From contig CAMLHQ010000010.1 in NCBI GenBank assembly GCA_946479785.1, forward strand, positions 1-55,558: a DNA stretch of 55,558 nucleotides, given 5' to 3'. The notes beneath the pieces are model-generated. The model worked only from the letters and a program-made list of their open reading frames with translations. It was not told the DNA's origin and made no database searches. Every line of letters begins with the position of its first letter. Within the stretch, counting starts at the first letter, position 1. Shown here one piece after another: positions 35,101-42,362 of this stretch. Position numbers and translations under genes: made by a program. Source of the DNA: an uncultured Nitrospira sp. (GTDB taxonomy: Bacteria > Nitrospirota > Nitrospiria > Nitrospirales > Nitrospiraceae).

Positions 35101-35292
35101 CGCATCTTCGATCCATTCTTCACCACGAAGAGTGAGGGAGAAGGGACCGGGTTGGGACTCTCGGTCAGTCTGGGCATTGTCGAGCGTCATGGTGGTAAAA
35201 TCCTGGTGGAGAGCGAAGTCGGGAAAGGAACGACGTTTATCTTATGCCTTCCGTTGTCGCGCGAGCGGTCGTTGGTGGAAAGAGTGTCATGA
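32107..35292 (+). CDS. Multi-PAS sensor histidine kinase with extracellular Cache-type sensor
   Basis: 1061 aa. Transmembrane helix at about 18-38, periplasmic double-Cache-like domain at about 45-330, second helix at about 337-357, HAMP to about 410, then three PAS domains (about 430-545, 570-690, 715-830) each preceded by coiled-coil helices with ERTQEL/ERTREI. The HisKA H-box is GVAHEINNPLAGILN (His about 846) and the ATPase has N-box NLILNAVQAM and G-boxes DTGSGIPP and GTGLGLS. Its stop overlaps the start of the response-regulator gene by 4 nt (ATGA), so the two form a two-component pair. The ligand is unknown. Confidence 0.92.
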   Translation: MPMTFWSRSHSLQHKIITAIVMVGLLPLTLLLALTYLEERRALRETTGTNFKEVAVDAARRIEMHVTRVVNEGQQLATTPFLRTAVTEANRTYEGKDAKTIHEMIKDWQLRWKQRDKRSEFPLFINRIVTNYLIRWHDIRKSDYVGILVTDQQGALVVSSIPQVEYFYGKAPWWQAVVKGTGPQPYVSEITFDPSFGTHVVVVAAPILDDQQRTVIGAVTILLRRDTLFHSISDVTIGATGHAMLFTSDGTLVICPILAPEEHSIKPELISVLSTLKSGWTVAADDSHGSKNSLLGFAPVRFSERLAPGSIGGKHWVTVVRQDPKETFAPLTDLVAKVLLYGLAVLGVLWGTGILVARRIARPIQLLHGGVQEIGSGRLERRLELKTGDEIEALADAFNQMAANLQKSFGQIEQRMEEVRALEEKYRDLIEHSPEMIYQLDRGGQFVHVNKTGLDKLGYQLGEMLTMKLWDLVPRGQESQVLQYLERLVSQGQSTMETVFLAKDGRPIDVEIHATALFDQARGGLVHSRAFVRDVTERHRLEQELQHYTSGLEQAVSERTQELVASQARYKALFDLVADSVFMVDARGTVVAVNKREEQALGYAESKIVGRSMHDVVGPAHREALAGWLAEIGTGQRQVPTQEITVYNAAGLETPVEMDLIRVAGTGQLLVMVQMRDITDRKKLERQLQTYREELEAKVGERTREIEETKQYLENLLENANDVIYTLDTEQRFTYVNSKVNVWGYRKDDLLGRPYLSLLSRRHRGRRLKNTLDIGAKQVYEVEVVTRMGEPRSVMVSVSPLHGVDGEILGVLGIARDMTDTKMLEQQIRNSEKLASVGKLAAGVAHEINNPLAGILNCLYNLRKGTLSPARQEEYWVSMEDGVRRVQKIVRQLLDFSQQHEPEFSPTDINQVVDRVLVLTNHLFAPSLIRLERLLGHALPSLMVDRHMMEQVLMNLILNAVQAMKNGGVLTIKTAVVEGVCRIEVSDTGSGIPPAVLPRIFDPFFTTKSEGEGTGLGLSVSLGIVERHGGKILVESEVGKGTTFILCLPLSRERSLVERVS

Positions 35293-36737
35293 AAGGGTTG
35301 GCCATACTCTTAGTGGACGACGAGCCCCTCATGCGGCTCTCGATGGTCGATGCCCTGGAAGCGGTCGGCTACGATGTGCATGCCGTGGGCACCGGCACGG
35401 AAGGCCTCGAAGTCGTGCGCCAGAAGGCCTTCGATCTGGTCATTACCGATCTGCGGCTGCCCGGCGCGGACGGGCTGATGATCCTCAAGGCCACGAAGGA
35501 CAAGTCGCCCGAGACCGAAGTCGTCGTAATCACCGCGCACGGCTCTGTGGAGTCGGCCGTGGGCGCGATGAAGCTCGGCGCATTCGACTACATCACGAAG
35601 CCGTTTCAGATGGACGAGCTGCTGCTGATCGTCGAGCGCGTGGGCCGCGTCGTGGCGCTGCGCCGCGAGAACCAGGATCTCAAAGAAACGCTGGAGAACA
35701 AGTTCTGCTTCAACGGCATTCTGGGAACGAACAGCCAAATGCGCGCGGTGCTGGAGAAGATCAAAACCGTGGCGGGGACCGATTCGACCATTTTGATTCT
35801 GGGTGAAAGCGGCACGGGCAAAGAACTGGTCGCCAACGCGATTCACCAGAACAGCACCCGGAGCCAGCATCCGCTCATCAAAGTCAGCTGTGCGGCGTTG
35901 CCCGAAACGTTGCTCGAAGCCGAGCTGTTCGGCCATGAGAAGGGCGCGTTCACGGGCGCCTTGCGGCAGCGGCGCGGGCGATTCGAATTGGCCCATCGCG
36001 GCACGCTGTTCCTCGATGAAATCGGAGAGATTTCGCCGGTCGTGCAGGTCAAGCTCTTGCGAGTGTTACAGGAACGAAAATTCGAACGGGTCGGCGGCAA
36101 CGAAACGATCGACGTCGACGTCCGGTTGGTCTGCGCGACGCAGAAAGATCTCCGGAAGGAAGTGTCTCACGGGCGCTTTCGCGAAGACCTGTTCTATCGC
36201 CTGAACGTCGTGCAGGTCGTCATTCCGCCGTTGCGCAAGCGGCAGGAAGACATCATGGTGATTGCCGATCATGTCTTGCAGACCTGTTCGGTGAAGATGA
36301 ACAAGAAACTGAAAGGGTTTTCGCCGGCCTCACGCGAGTTGCTCTTACGCTATTCGTTTCCCGGCAACGTGCGTGAGCTGGAAAACATGGTGGAGCGGGC
36401 CGTCGCGTTGGGACGGGACCGCGAGCCGGTTCAACCACCTGACTTGTGCGGCTTTCAGTCCTGTCCCTTTACCGGTGGAGTCCCCCAGGAGACCTGTGGA
36501 TTTTGCAGCGAGGGCCTGACGGGAGTGAAGCGGCAGGAGCGTCCTCTCAACTCGCTTGTCTCGGCCCGCGAAGATTTCGAGAAAGAGTATATTCTCTCGG
36601 TGCTGGAGCGCGTCGAAGGGAGCCGCACGACTGCCTCGAAAATTCTAGGCCTCTCTCGCAAAGCCCTGTGGGAAAAGTGCAAACGCTACGGGATCCCCTC
36701 AGCAAAAGACGAACCGGAAGAACCGGAAGACAAGTAA
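35289..36737 (+). CDS. Sigma-54-dependent NtrC-type response regulator
   Basis: 482 aa from ATG 35289. Receiver domain with acidic DDE cluster, phospho-acceptor Asp54 (VITDLRLPG), Thr and Lys of the switch (VVITAHGS, YITKPFQ). The AAA+ domain has Walker A GESGTGKE, the sigma-54 contact loop GAFTGA and a Walker B (LFLDEIGE). The C-terminus is a Fis-type helix-turn-helix (TTASKILGLSRKALWEKCKR). Between the AAA+ and DNA-binding domains lies a stretch with four cysteines at about 386, 391, 400 and 403 (LCGFQSCPF, CGFC), which is not usual for NtrC proteins. Targets are unknown; no sigma-54 promoter was identified with confidence here. Confidence 0.93.
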   Translation: MKGLAILLVDDEPLMRLSMVDALEAVGYDVHAVGTGTEGLEVVRQKAFDLVITDLRLPGADGLMILKATKDKSPETEVVVITAHGSVESAVGAMKLGAFDYITKPFQMDELLLIVERVGRVVALRRENQDLKETLENKFCFNGILGTNSQMRAVLEKIKTVAGTDSTILILGESGTGKELVANAIHQNSTRSQHPLIKVSCAALPETLLEAELFGHEKGAFTGALRQRRGRFELAHRGTLFLDEIGEISPVVQVKLLRVLQERKFERVGGNETIDVDVRLVCATQKDLRKEVSHGRFREDLFYRLNVVQVVIPPLRKRQEDIMVIADHVLQTCSVKMNKKLKGFSPASRELLLRYSFPGNVRELENMVERAVALGRDREPVQPPDLCGFQSCPFTGGVPQETCGFCSEGLTGVKRQERPLNSLVSAREDFEKEYILSVLERVEGSRTTASKILGLSRKALWEKCKRYGIPSAKDEPEEPEDK

Positions 36738-36760
36738 ATCCTGAACGGATTTCTTTTACG

Positions 36761-36800
36761 AAGGCGACAGGCTTACAAGCGGCCTGTCGCCTTTCTGTTC
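36761..36800 (+). terminator. Rho-independent terminator of the two-component operon
   Basis: 12-bp perfect stem AAGGCGACAGGC/GCCTGTCGCCTT with a 9-nt loop, then TCTGTTCCT. The U-tract is short. The next gene is on the opposite strand and ends about 90 nt further on. Confidence 0.75.
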
Positions 36801-36892
36801 CTAGATGAAGATGAAGAAGGGATAGGTAGGCAGCCATCCTTCGGGGGTGGTTTCGGGAGACGAGGAGCGAAGCTATCGGGGAGGCGCCGACT

Positions 36893-37990
36893 CTATTCCG
36901 TCGGCTCAGCCCCACCTTCCCACAGCTTCACTGTCCGATCCCATGACGCGCTGGCAAGCCTGAGTCCATCCGAGGACAGCGTGACGCACCGTACGCCACC
37001 GGTGTGGGACTTGATCGTTCTAAAGCACCGGCCGGATTTGAGATCCCAGAAGCGAATGGTGTTGTCATCGCCGGAACTGATGAGGACTTTGCCGTCCGGA
37101 GTGACGACGAGCGAACGAACCCATCCGCCGTGGCCTTTGAGCGTCCGGTGCTCGATCCCCTGCGGCATTTCGAACAGCTTGATCGTCTGGTCGCGGCTGC
37201 CGGTAATCAGATACTTCGCGTCCGGTGTGAAGGTCATGGCGCCGATCCAATAGTCCATCGGCTTTTGGAATCCGCCGTCGTCTTCAATGAAGTAGCCCCG
37301 CGTTTCCGTCGAATCTTCCTCGTCTTCCTTCCAGTGTCCATTGTGCAGAACTTTCTCTTCCCCGCTGGGCAGCACTTCCCAAATTTTGATCTTCCCGATG
37401 TCCATGCCGCTGGCGAGGTGTCGGCCGTCCGGTGAAAAGGCGACGCAGACCGACCAGTGGTGATCGTATTCGTCTTTTCCGAGCAACGTCATCAGCTCGG
37501 TCCCGGTCGTGATCTCCCAGATCTTGATGTCTTTGTTGTGGCTGCCTCGCGCCAGCATCAAACCGTCTGGAGAAAGCGACAGGCTGCAGATATTGTGATC
37601 GTAGCGGGTGAACAGCAGCTTCAAGGGCTCGCCGGTCTTGGGATTCCACAGTCGGATGGTACGGTCTTCGCTGCCGGTAGCCAGGGCCTGTCCATCCGGC
37701 GTGAACACGACGGCGCGGATATCGGCGGTGTGACCTCTGAGTGACCGAAGCAGCCGGCCGGTTTCAATGTCCCAAATGCGCACGAGGCGGTCGACGCCGG
37801 CGCTGGCTAGGGTCAAACCATCCGGCGAAAACGCCACGGCCCAGACGCCGTGGGAATGTCCGCGGAACGTTCGGATTTCGCGTGCGCCCGCAGTCCAGTA
37901 TTCGAGCGAGTCGATCGGTGCGGCAGTTCCGGCCGATGGAGCGACCGACGGCTGTGCGGGGACGGTGCTTGAGACGCTCTGTTGTGTCAT
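36893..37990 (-). CDS. WD40-repeat protein
   Basis: About 365 aa from ATG at 37990 (AAGG upstream on this strand); the open frame before it has no ribosome-binding site and reads across the divergent promoter region. After a Pro/Ala/Ser-rich N-terminus come about seven WD repeats ending in WD or WE (LVRIWDIETG, TIRLWNPKTG, DIKIWEITTG, KIKIWEVLPSG, TIRFWDLKSG, TVKLWEG), enough for one beta-propeller. One loop (about residues 220-260) has an acidic insertion. A scaffold function is expected; no signal peptide is seen, so it is probably cytoplasmic. It is the only sizeable gene on the minus strand here. Confidence 0.88.
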   Translation of the reverse strand: MTQQSVSSTVPAQPSVAPSAGTAAPIDSLEYWTAGAREIRTFRGHSHGVWAVAFSPDGLTLASAGVDRLVRIWDIETGRLLRSLRGHTADIRAVVFTPDGQALATGSEDRTIRLWNPKTGEPLKLLFTRYDHNICSLSLSPDGLMLARGSHNKDIKIWEITTGTELMTLLGKDEYDHHWSVCVAFSPDGRHLASGMDIGKIKIWEVLPSGEEKVLHNGHWKEDEEDSTETRGYFIEDDGGFQKPMDYWIGAMTFTPDAKYLITGSRDQTIKLFEMPQGIEHRTLKGHGGWVRSLVVTPDGKVLISSGDDNTIRFWDLKSGRCFRTIKSHTGGVRCVTLSSDGLRLASASWDRTVKLWEGGAEPTE

Positions 37991-38045
37991 GGATGGTACC
38001 TTGCCAAGATTGTAAATGGTGAAACGGCCGGCGACGATGGCTTGA

Positions 38046-38075
38046 TTGCAAATCGCCGTTTCGGGCCAGTATAAT
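38046..38075 (+). promoter_or_regulatory. Candidate promoter in the divergent WD40/metalloprotein gap
   Basis: TTGCAA, 18-nt spacer, TATAAT (38070-38075) directed at the 38196 gene. The same gap must also serve the minus-strand WD40 gene. Confidence 0.45.
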
Positions 38076-38195
38076 TTGCGTTCGTTTCGATGATCGTAAG
38101 AGAAGCGGAGGCGCCAAGTCAAGCCGCTCAACGCGCCGATTAGCCGTATGATGACAGGGAAGCGGCCCCTGAAACCGGGAGCATCGAGGCCTGTT

Positions 38196-39194
38196 ATGGA
38201 ACTGCGTTTTCAGCCCGCATTGTTACAGGAAGTGATCGACTCGTTCGTGGAGAAGACCGAACGGGAGGGCGATCCCACCTATTATAAAGAGTTCCACGAA
38301 ATGGCCGATCCCATCTATGAGAAATTCACCCTGGACGACCGGGAGAGCGAGTTCAAGAAGCTGTACCAATACCTCTTCGGAACGTGGGGATTCTCAGACA
38401 TCATTCGCGATGCATTCAATGAATACCCACTCGTCAAGGATCAGGTCGGCATTGTTCTGGTGAAGGGCGTGCTCAAGGAAGATCAAGAAGGGGTCGACAT
38501 CCTGAGAAAATGGGGATCGGTCGAGCAGGACATGGCCAGGCACTTCGAGGAAAAAGGGTTGAAAGGCGTCGGGATCAAGCTCATTCCTCGACGGTTTTAC
38601 GATCCGGCGCTCACGCGCTACTGCCGCCATGAGTTGATGCATATCTCCGATATGCTCGATCCGGCTTTCGCGTACGATGCCGATACCAAAGTCGGCCTGA
38701 ATCCCGGCGAAGAAACCCTCATCCTGCACCGCTACCGCATTTTGTGGAGTCTCAGTGTGGATAGCCGGCTTACGGCGGCGGGTAAAGAACCGATGCTGCG
38801 GAAGGAAGACCGCTTCAAGGAATTTCGTTCCTGGTATCGAAAAATTCCAGCGATGCAATTGAAGTCCGTCTTCGAAGGATTGTGGCAGACGGGATTTTTT
38901 ACCCACTCCGAATTGATCGAAATGGCCACAGACACCTTGCGGGTCATGGACCGCGCGGTCGACGTCGAAGGCGGCGAGGTCCCCGAAACCGAAAACAAGG
39001 TCATGCTCATGCCGGGCTTTCCCTGCCCGCTCTGCCGATTCCCGACCTATTCGTGGGTCGAGGACATGGGCAGCAAGATTGAATCCTACGTCCTGGATTT
39101 TATCCGCGAGAACCATCCGGGTTGGGATGTCGAGTTCGGCGCCTGCGATCGCTGCGTCGAAGTCTATAAACTCCGCGCCGATGGAGTGATGTAA
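38196..39194 (+). CDS. Unrecognised protein with HExxH motif and C-terminal zinc ribbon
   Basis: About 332 aa. ATG 38196 has CGAGG at good distance; ATG 38148 would add 16 residues and has none. No signal peptide or membrane helix. An HELMH sequence at residues 145-149 in CRHELMHISDMLDPAF has the zincin metalloprotease spacing, followed by acidic residues that could supply the third ligand. The C-terminal CPLC (277-280) and CDRC (317-320) make a zinc-ribbon. I do not recognise a family. Its neighbours downstream are a Tat-exported ferredoxin and a TorD-like chaperone, so a role in maturation of an iron-sulfur/molybdenum enzyme is a plausible inference. Confidence 0.75.
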   Translation: MELRFQPALLQEVIDSFVEKTEREGDPTYYKEFHEMADPIYEKFTLDDRESEFKKLYQYLFGTWGFSDIIRDAFNEYPLVKDQVGIVLVKGVLKEDQEGVDILRKWGSVEQDMARHFEEKGLKGVGIKLIPRRFYDPALTRYCRHELMHISDMLDPAFAYDADTKVGLNPGEETLILHRYRILWSLSVDSRLTAAGKEPMLRKEDRFKEFRSWYRKIPAMQLKSVFEGLWQTGFFTHSELIEMATDTLRVMDRAVDVEGGEVPETENKVMLMPGFPCPLCRFPTYSWVEDMGSKIESYVLDFIRENHPGWDVEFGACDRCVEVYKLRADGVM

Positions 39195-39214
39195 TGTCGC
39201 CTGCGACGAATGAT

Positions 39215-39275
39215 GTCGCCTCTGGCGAATTTCAGATCTCAGATATCTGAAATTTGAGATTTGAAATTTGAGATT
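39215..39275. repeat. Dispersed palindromic element, family 2, partial copy
   Basis: Contains GTCGCCTCTGGCGAAT followed by TTCAGATCTCAGAT and an AT-rich run of GAAATTTGAGATTTG. Its first 30 bases match the reverse complement of the 55495-55533 copy at 27 of 30 positions. It fills the gap between the zinc-ribbon and ferredoxin genes. Confidence 0.7.
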
Positions 39276-39286
39276 TTCCTACTCCG

Positions 39287-39886
39287 ATGGCCACCGATCC
39301 AAAATACGGGCGGCGCGACTTCCTCAAGGATTCGGTCCTGTCAGTCGCGAAAGCGGCGAAGGAATTCTCCACACATTCGGAAGCGGTCCCCGAAAAGCCG
39401 GCGCCTACATTGCGGACGGATTGGCTGCGTCCGCCGGGCGCCGTGACGGAACCGCTGTTTCTTGAACGCTGCACGAAGTGCAACGACTGTGTGAAAGCCT
39501 GCCCTCACGGATCGATCGTCTTTCATCCGCAGGACGGCACGCCGGTGGTTTTTCCCGATCAGATTCCCTGCTACCTGTGCGACGACGTTCCCTGCATTGC
39601 GGCCTGTGCGACCGATGCCTTACTGCCTGTCGGCGGGCGGGACGACATCCGGATGGGAACGGCGGTGGTCAATCATCGGCTGTGTACAGCAGGGCAGGGG
39701 TGCCATGCCTGCGTTTCAAAATGTCCCACAGATGCGTTGACCATGGATTTCGATACCCAACGGCTGGTGGTGACCGCAGAGCGTTGTGTAGGATGTGGAA
39801 TCTGCGAGCACATCTGCCGAACGGTGAATGATCATATTGCCATTAAAGTGACGCCGTTTCGTTTACTGGAATCGCTGGCTCGGTGA
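39287..39886 (+). CDS. Tat-exported ferredoxin with four [4Fe-4S] clusters (NapF/NapG-like)
   Basis: 199 aa. The N-terminus carries the twin-arginine motif GRRDFLKDS, without much hydrophobic core, so Tat targeting or a NapF-like cytosolic role both remain open. Four cluster motifs follow: CTKCNDCVKACP, CYLCDDVPCIAACA, CTAGQGCHACVSKCP and CVGCGICEHICR. Proteins of this type carry electrons to or help mature periplasmic molybdoenzymes such as nitrate reductase. Here it stands directly before the TorD-like chaperone and NxrC-like gene, with TatA further down, consistent with support of a nitrite oxidoreductase-type enzyme. Confidence 0.87.
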   Translation: MATDPKYGRRDFLKDSVLSVAKAAKEFSTHSEAVPEKPAPTLRTDWLRPPGAVTEPLFLERCTKCNDCVKACPHGSIVFHPQDGTPVVFPDQIPCYLCDDVPCIAACATDALLPVGGRDDIRMGTAVVNHRLCTAGQGCHACVSKCPTDALTMDFDTQRLVVTAERCVGCGICEHICRTVNDHIAIKVTPFRLLESLAR

Positions 39887-40011
39887 CAAGGAATTGGTGG
39901 AAAAGAGCCAGGAAGGCGAATGCAAAACCTGCGGAAATATCAGGCTGTGGATAGCGAATTCCCAGGAAAATAATGCCGGTCTCATGTCTCTACCAAGGGT
40001 CAGAAACATGC

Positions 40012-40040
40012 TTGACATCCCCCAACCCTTTACCTATCAT
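40012..40040 (+). promoter_or_regulatory. Strong sigma-70 promoter for the TorD/NxrC-like genes
   Basis: TTGACA at 40012-40017, exactly 17 nt, TATCAT at 40035-40040. It lies 78 nt before the TorD-like start codon, inside the only sizeable gap in this stretch. Confidence 0.75.
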
Positions 40041-40117
40041 ACCCAAGCTTTCGGCAGGGGTTTGACTGCAGTAGCCGTGAGAATGCTTCGCGGCGACTGA
40101 ATGAGGAGCGTATTCTC

Positions 40118-41077
40118 ATGACGAGTAAGCAGCCGATACAAGGTTCCTCCGCAACAGCCGTCATTTCAAAGCCTCCAGCCATCAAAGATTCTCCCGCCGT
40201 CGAACGAGCCCTCAATCGCAGCAAGCTCTATCTCCTCGTATCGTGGAGCCTGCTCTATCCGGAGGACGACGAGTTTCTCGACTATCTGCAGTGCGGCGAG
40301 TTCGTCGAAGACGGGCGGGCGGCACTCGATGCATTGGAAGCGGCGCTCGACGGAATGGGCGGCGATCGTGCCAAGCAGAAGCTGGCGTTGATGCGTAAGC
40401 AGCTCGACCAGATCGAAAAACTTATTGCGTCGGAATGCGTGAACTGGCAGCTGGCCGAACTTCAGGCCGAACATCGTCGCGTGTTCAGCAACGTCATCAC
40501 GCTCGATTGCCCTCCTTACGAAACACTCTTCGGTAACGATCACGTCTTTGCACAATCCCACGTCATGGGTGACATCGCCGGTTTCTATAAGGCGTTCGGT
40601 GTCGAACTCTCCAAGGATATCCATGAGCGGCTCGATCACCTGAGCGTCGAATTCGAATTCATGCATTTTCTCGCATACAAAGAATCGTATTCGCGCTGCC
40701 ACGACGGCGCGGAAAAAACCCAAATCGTCGTCGATGCCCAGAAGAAGTTCGTCAAGAATCACATCGGCCGCTGGGTGCCCTTGTTCTGCCGGATGCTGAT
40801 CAAGAAAGCCGACTCTGGTCTCTTCAAGCACGTCGCCGATATGACGTCAGACTGGATGGATTTCGAGGCAGCATTTCTCGGCGTGACTCCGCAAACCTAT
40901 TCAGAAACAGACTACCGGCCTGCCACATTCAATTCACCTGAAGGACAGACCTACGAGTGCGGCGCGCAGGACCAGGGTAATGAGCTCAGTCTCTTGTTGA
41001 ACGAAACAGGCGCGCAAAATTTCATGGATCAAAAGGATAAAGACAAGGAGGAAGGGGGGCCGGTCGGGACGGCCTAG
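40118..41077 (+). CDS. TorD/NarJ-family molybdoenzyme chaperone
   Basis: 319 aa, helical, no signal peptide. ATG 40118 with GAGGAG upstream. The TorD/DmsD/NarJ fold is indicated by the N-terminal LLVSWSLLYPEDDEFLDYL, the central CPPYETLFG motif (E-x-L-F in place of E-P-x-D-H) and the following helix HVMGDIAGFYKAFGV, and FEFMHFLAYKES. Such chaperones bind the catalytic subunit during cofactor insertion and before Tat export. The C-terminal 50 residues are an acidic, Lys/Glu-rich extension. The partner is presumably NxrA, encoded elsewhere. Confidence 0.85.
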   Translation: MTSKQPIQGSSATAVISKPPAIKDSPAVERALNRSKLYLLVSWSLLYPEDDEFLDYLQCGEFVEDGRAALDALEAALDGMGGDRAKQKLALMRKQLDQIEKLIASECVNWQLAELQAEHRRVFSNVITLDCPPYETLFGNDHVFAQSHVMGDIAGFYKAFGVELSKDIHERLDHLSVEFEFMHFLAYKESYSRCHDGAEKTQIVVDAQKKFVKNHIGRWVPLFCRMLIKKADSGLFKHVADMTSDWMDFEAAFLGVTPQTYSETDYRPATFNSPEGQTYECGAQDQGNELSLLLNETGAQNFMDQKDKDKEEGGPVGTA

Positions 41078-41115
41078 CGCATCCGAAGAGCGTCGGTGTG
41101 TCCTTTTTATACGTT

Positions 41116-41144
41116 TTGCAGCCATTTTGGGTTGTTCTTAATCA
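41116..41144 (+). promoter_or_regulatory. Weak candidate promoter for the NxrC-like gene
   Basis: TTGCAG, 17-nt spacer, TAATCA, 25 nt ahead of the start codon. Plausible position but poor boxes. Confidence 0.35.
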
Positions 41145-41169
41145 TTTAATTGAGAGGAGGGCATAGTCC

Positions 41170-42123
41170 ATGAGAGTAGTGCAGACACACAACAAGTCTG
41201 TGGTGTTCGGCATTCTTCTCTCTGCCCTGATTGTCGGCGTGATGCTGACGATTGGGCAGGTACCGTTGGCCGTCAGTCAGCCGGTGACCATTCCGGCGAA
41301 AGCGGTCAAGGGACCCATCCCGATGGATGGAGCGAACCCCGTCTGGGAGAGCGTGCCTGGTGTGATCGTGCCGTTGAGTGGTCAGCTGATCACCACGCCG
41401 ATGCACCCGAACATCTCCGTCAAGTCGGTGTTCGTCAAAGCCATGACGAACGGCAAGGAAGTCGGCTTACGCGTCGAGTGGAGCGATCAGACCAAGAACG
41501 ATACGACGATCGGCCCACAGGACTTCCGTGACCAGGCCGCGATCATGTTCCCGGTTAACACGTCTGGGGCGCCACCGTTCCAGTGTATGGGCCAGTCCGG
41601 CGGCACCACCAACATCTGGCGGTGGAACGCGGAGTGGCAGAAAGACCTCGGCAAGGATAGCGCCGGGCTCTGGGACGTGGACGATCAATACCCCGGCATT
41701 TTCTGGGACTACTATTTCGAAGAGCCAGCGGGCGGTGTGACCTATCCGGACCGGATCGGTCGCAGCCTCGGGCCCTTCAACCCGGGCATCTGGTCAGGCA
41801 ACATCATGTCTGACCCGACCCTGCGTGTGAGCTCGGTCGAGGACCTGAATGCCAACGGCTTCAGCACCCTCACGACTCAGGCTCACCAGGACGTGATCGG
41901 CAACGGCGTGTGGGAACCAGCCGGCTCCGTCAAGGGTGGCGGGTATAGTGGTCCGACCTGGCGCGTTGTCGTGAAGCGGACCCTGGAGACAGGGGATGCG
42001 AACGATACGCAGTTCAAGGCGGGCATGTCCGTACCTATCGCGTTTGCGGTGTGGGACGGCAACAACATCGAGCGTAACGGTATGAAGGCGCTCTCCACCT
42101 GGTTCACACTCAAGCTTCCGTGA
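41170..42123 (+). CDS. NxrC-like heme-b subunit (ethylbenzene dehydrogenase gamma family)
   Basis: 317 aa. ATG 41170 with GAGGAGGG. A signal peptide ends near VPLAVSQ. The mature part is the beta-sandwich heme-b domain: ANPVWESVPGVIVPLSGQ near the N-terminus, GLRVEWSDQTKND, PPFQCMGQ (Met as a heme ligand candidate), TLTTQAHQDVIGNGVW and a Lys further on (VVVKRTLETG). In nitrate/ethylbenzene dehydrogenases this subunit receives electrons from the Fe-S subunit. In Nitrospira this family contains the proposed gamma subunit of the periplasm-facing nitrite oxidoreductase. Directly behind TorD-like, followed by a terminator. Confidence 0.85.
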   Translation: MRVVQTHNKSVVFGILLSALIVGVMLTIGQVPLAVSQPVTIPAKAVKGPIPMDGANPVWESVPGVIVPLSGQLITTPMHPNISVKSVFVKAMTNGKEVGLRVEWSDQTKNDTTIGPQDFRDQAAIMFPVNTSGAPPFQCMGQSGGTTNIWRWNAEWQKDLGKDSAGLWDVDDQYPGIFWDYYFEEPAGGVTYPDRIGRSLGPFNPGIWSGNIMSDPTLRVSSVEDLNANGFSTLTTQAHQDVIGNGVWEPAGSVKGGGYSGPTWRVVVKRTLETGDANDTQFKAGMSVPIAFAVWDGNNIERNGMKALSTWFTLKLP

Positions 42124-42185
42124 GCTGAAACAGGTCTGAGAAACCCTGTTCCACTCTCGACGGGTGGAGCAGAGAACGTCAAAGG

Positions 42186-42221
42186 AAAAGCCCCAGTTCT
42201 CTGAGCTGGGGCTTTTCTATT
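42186..42221 (+). terminator. Rho-independent terminator after the NxrC-like gene
   Basis: Stem AAAAGCCCCAG/CTGGGGCTTTT with a 9-nt loop, followed by CTATTT. It lies 63 nt after the stop. Confidence 0.8.
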
Positions 42222-42271
42222 TCAGGTGTCTTCTTGAAGCGAATGGCACTGGATAGATACCGTCGGCAGGG

Positions 42272-42301
42272 TTGCATTTGAGAGAAGGCGGAGTGTATAA
42301 A
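42272..42301 (+). promoter_or_regulatory. Candidate promoter of the radical SAM gene
   Basis: TTGCAT, 18-nt spacer, TATAAA. It is located after a terminator and 61 nt ahead of ATG 42363. Confidence 0.5.
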
Positions 42302-42362
42302 ACAGGGTCCGGATCTTTCGAGATTTATCTTATTTTTCAATTCTCTCGGTAGAGATTCGCGT

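Noticed and set aside
39894..40100. 68-aa open frame between the ferredoxin and TorD-like genes
   Set aside because: It covers the strong promoter at 40012-40040, lacks a ribosome-binding site, and only its CKTCG stretch looks protein-like. Read as non-coding leader/promoter DNA.
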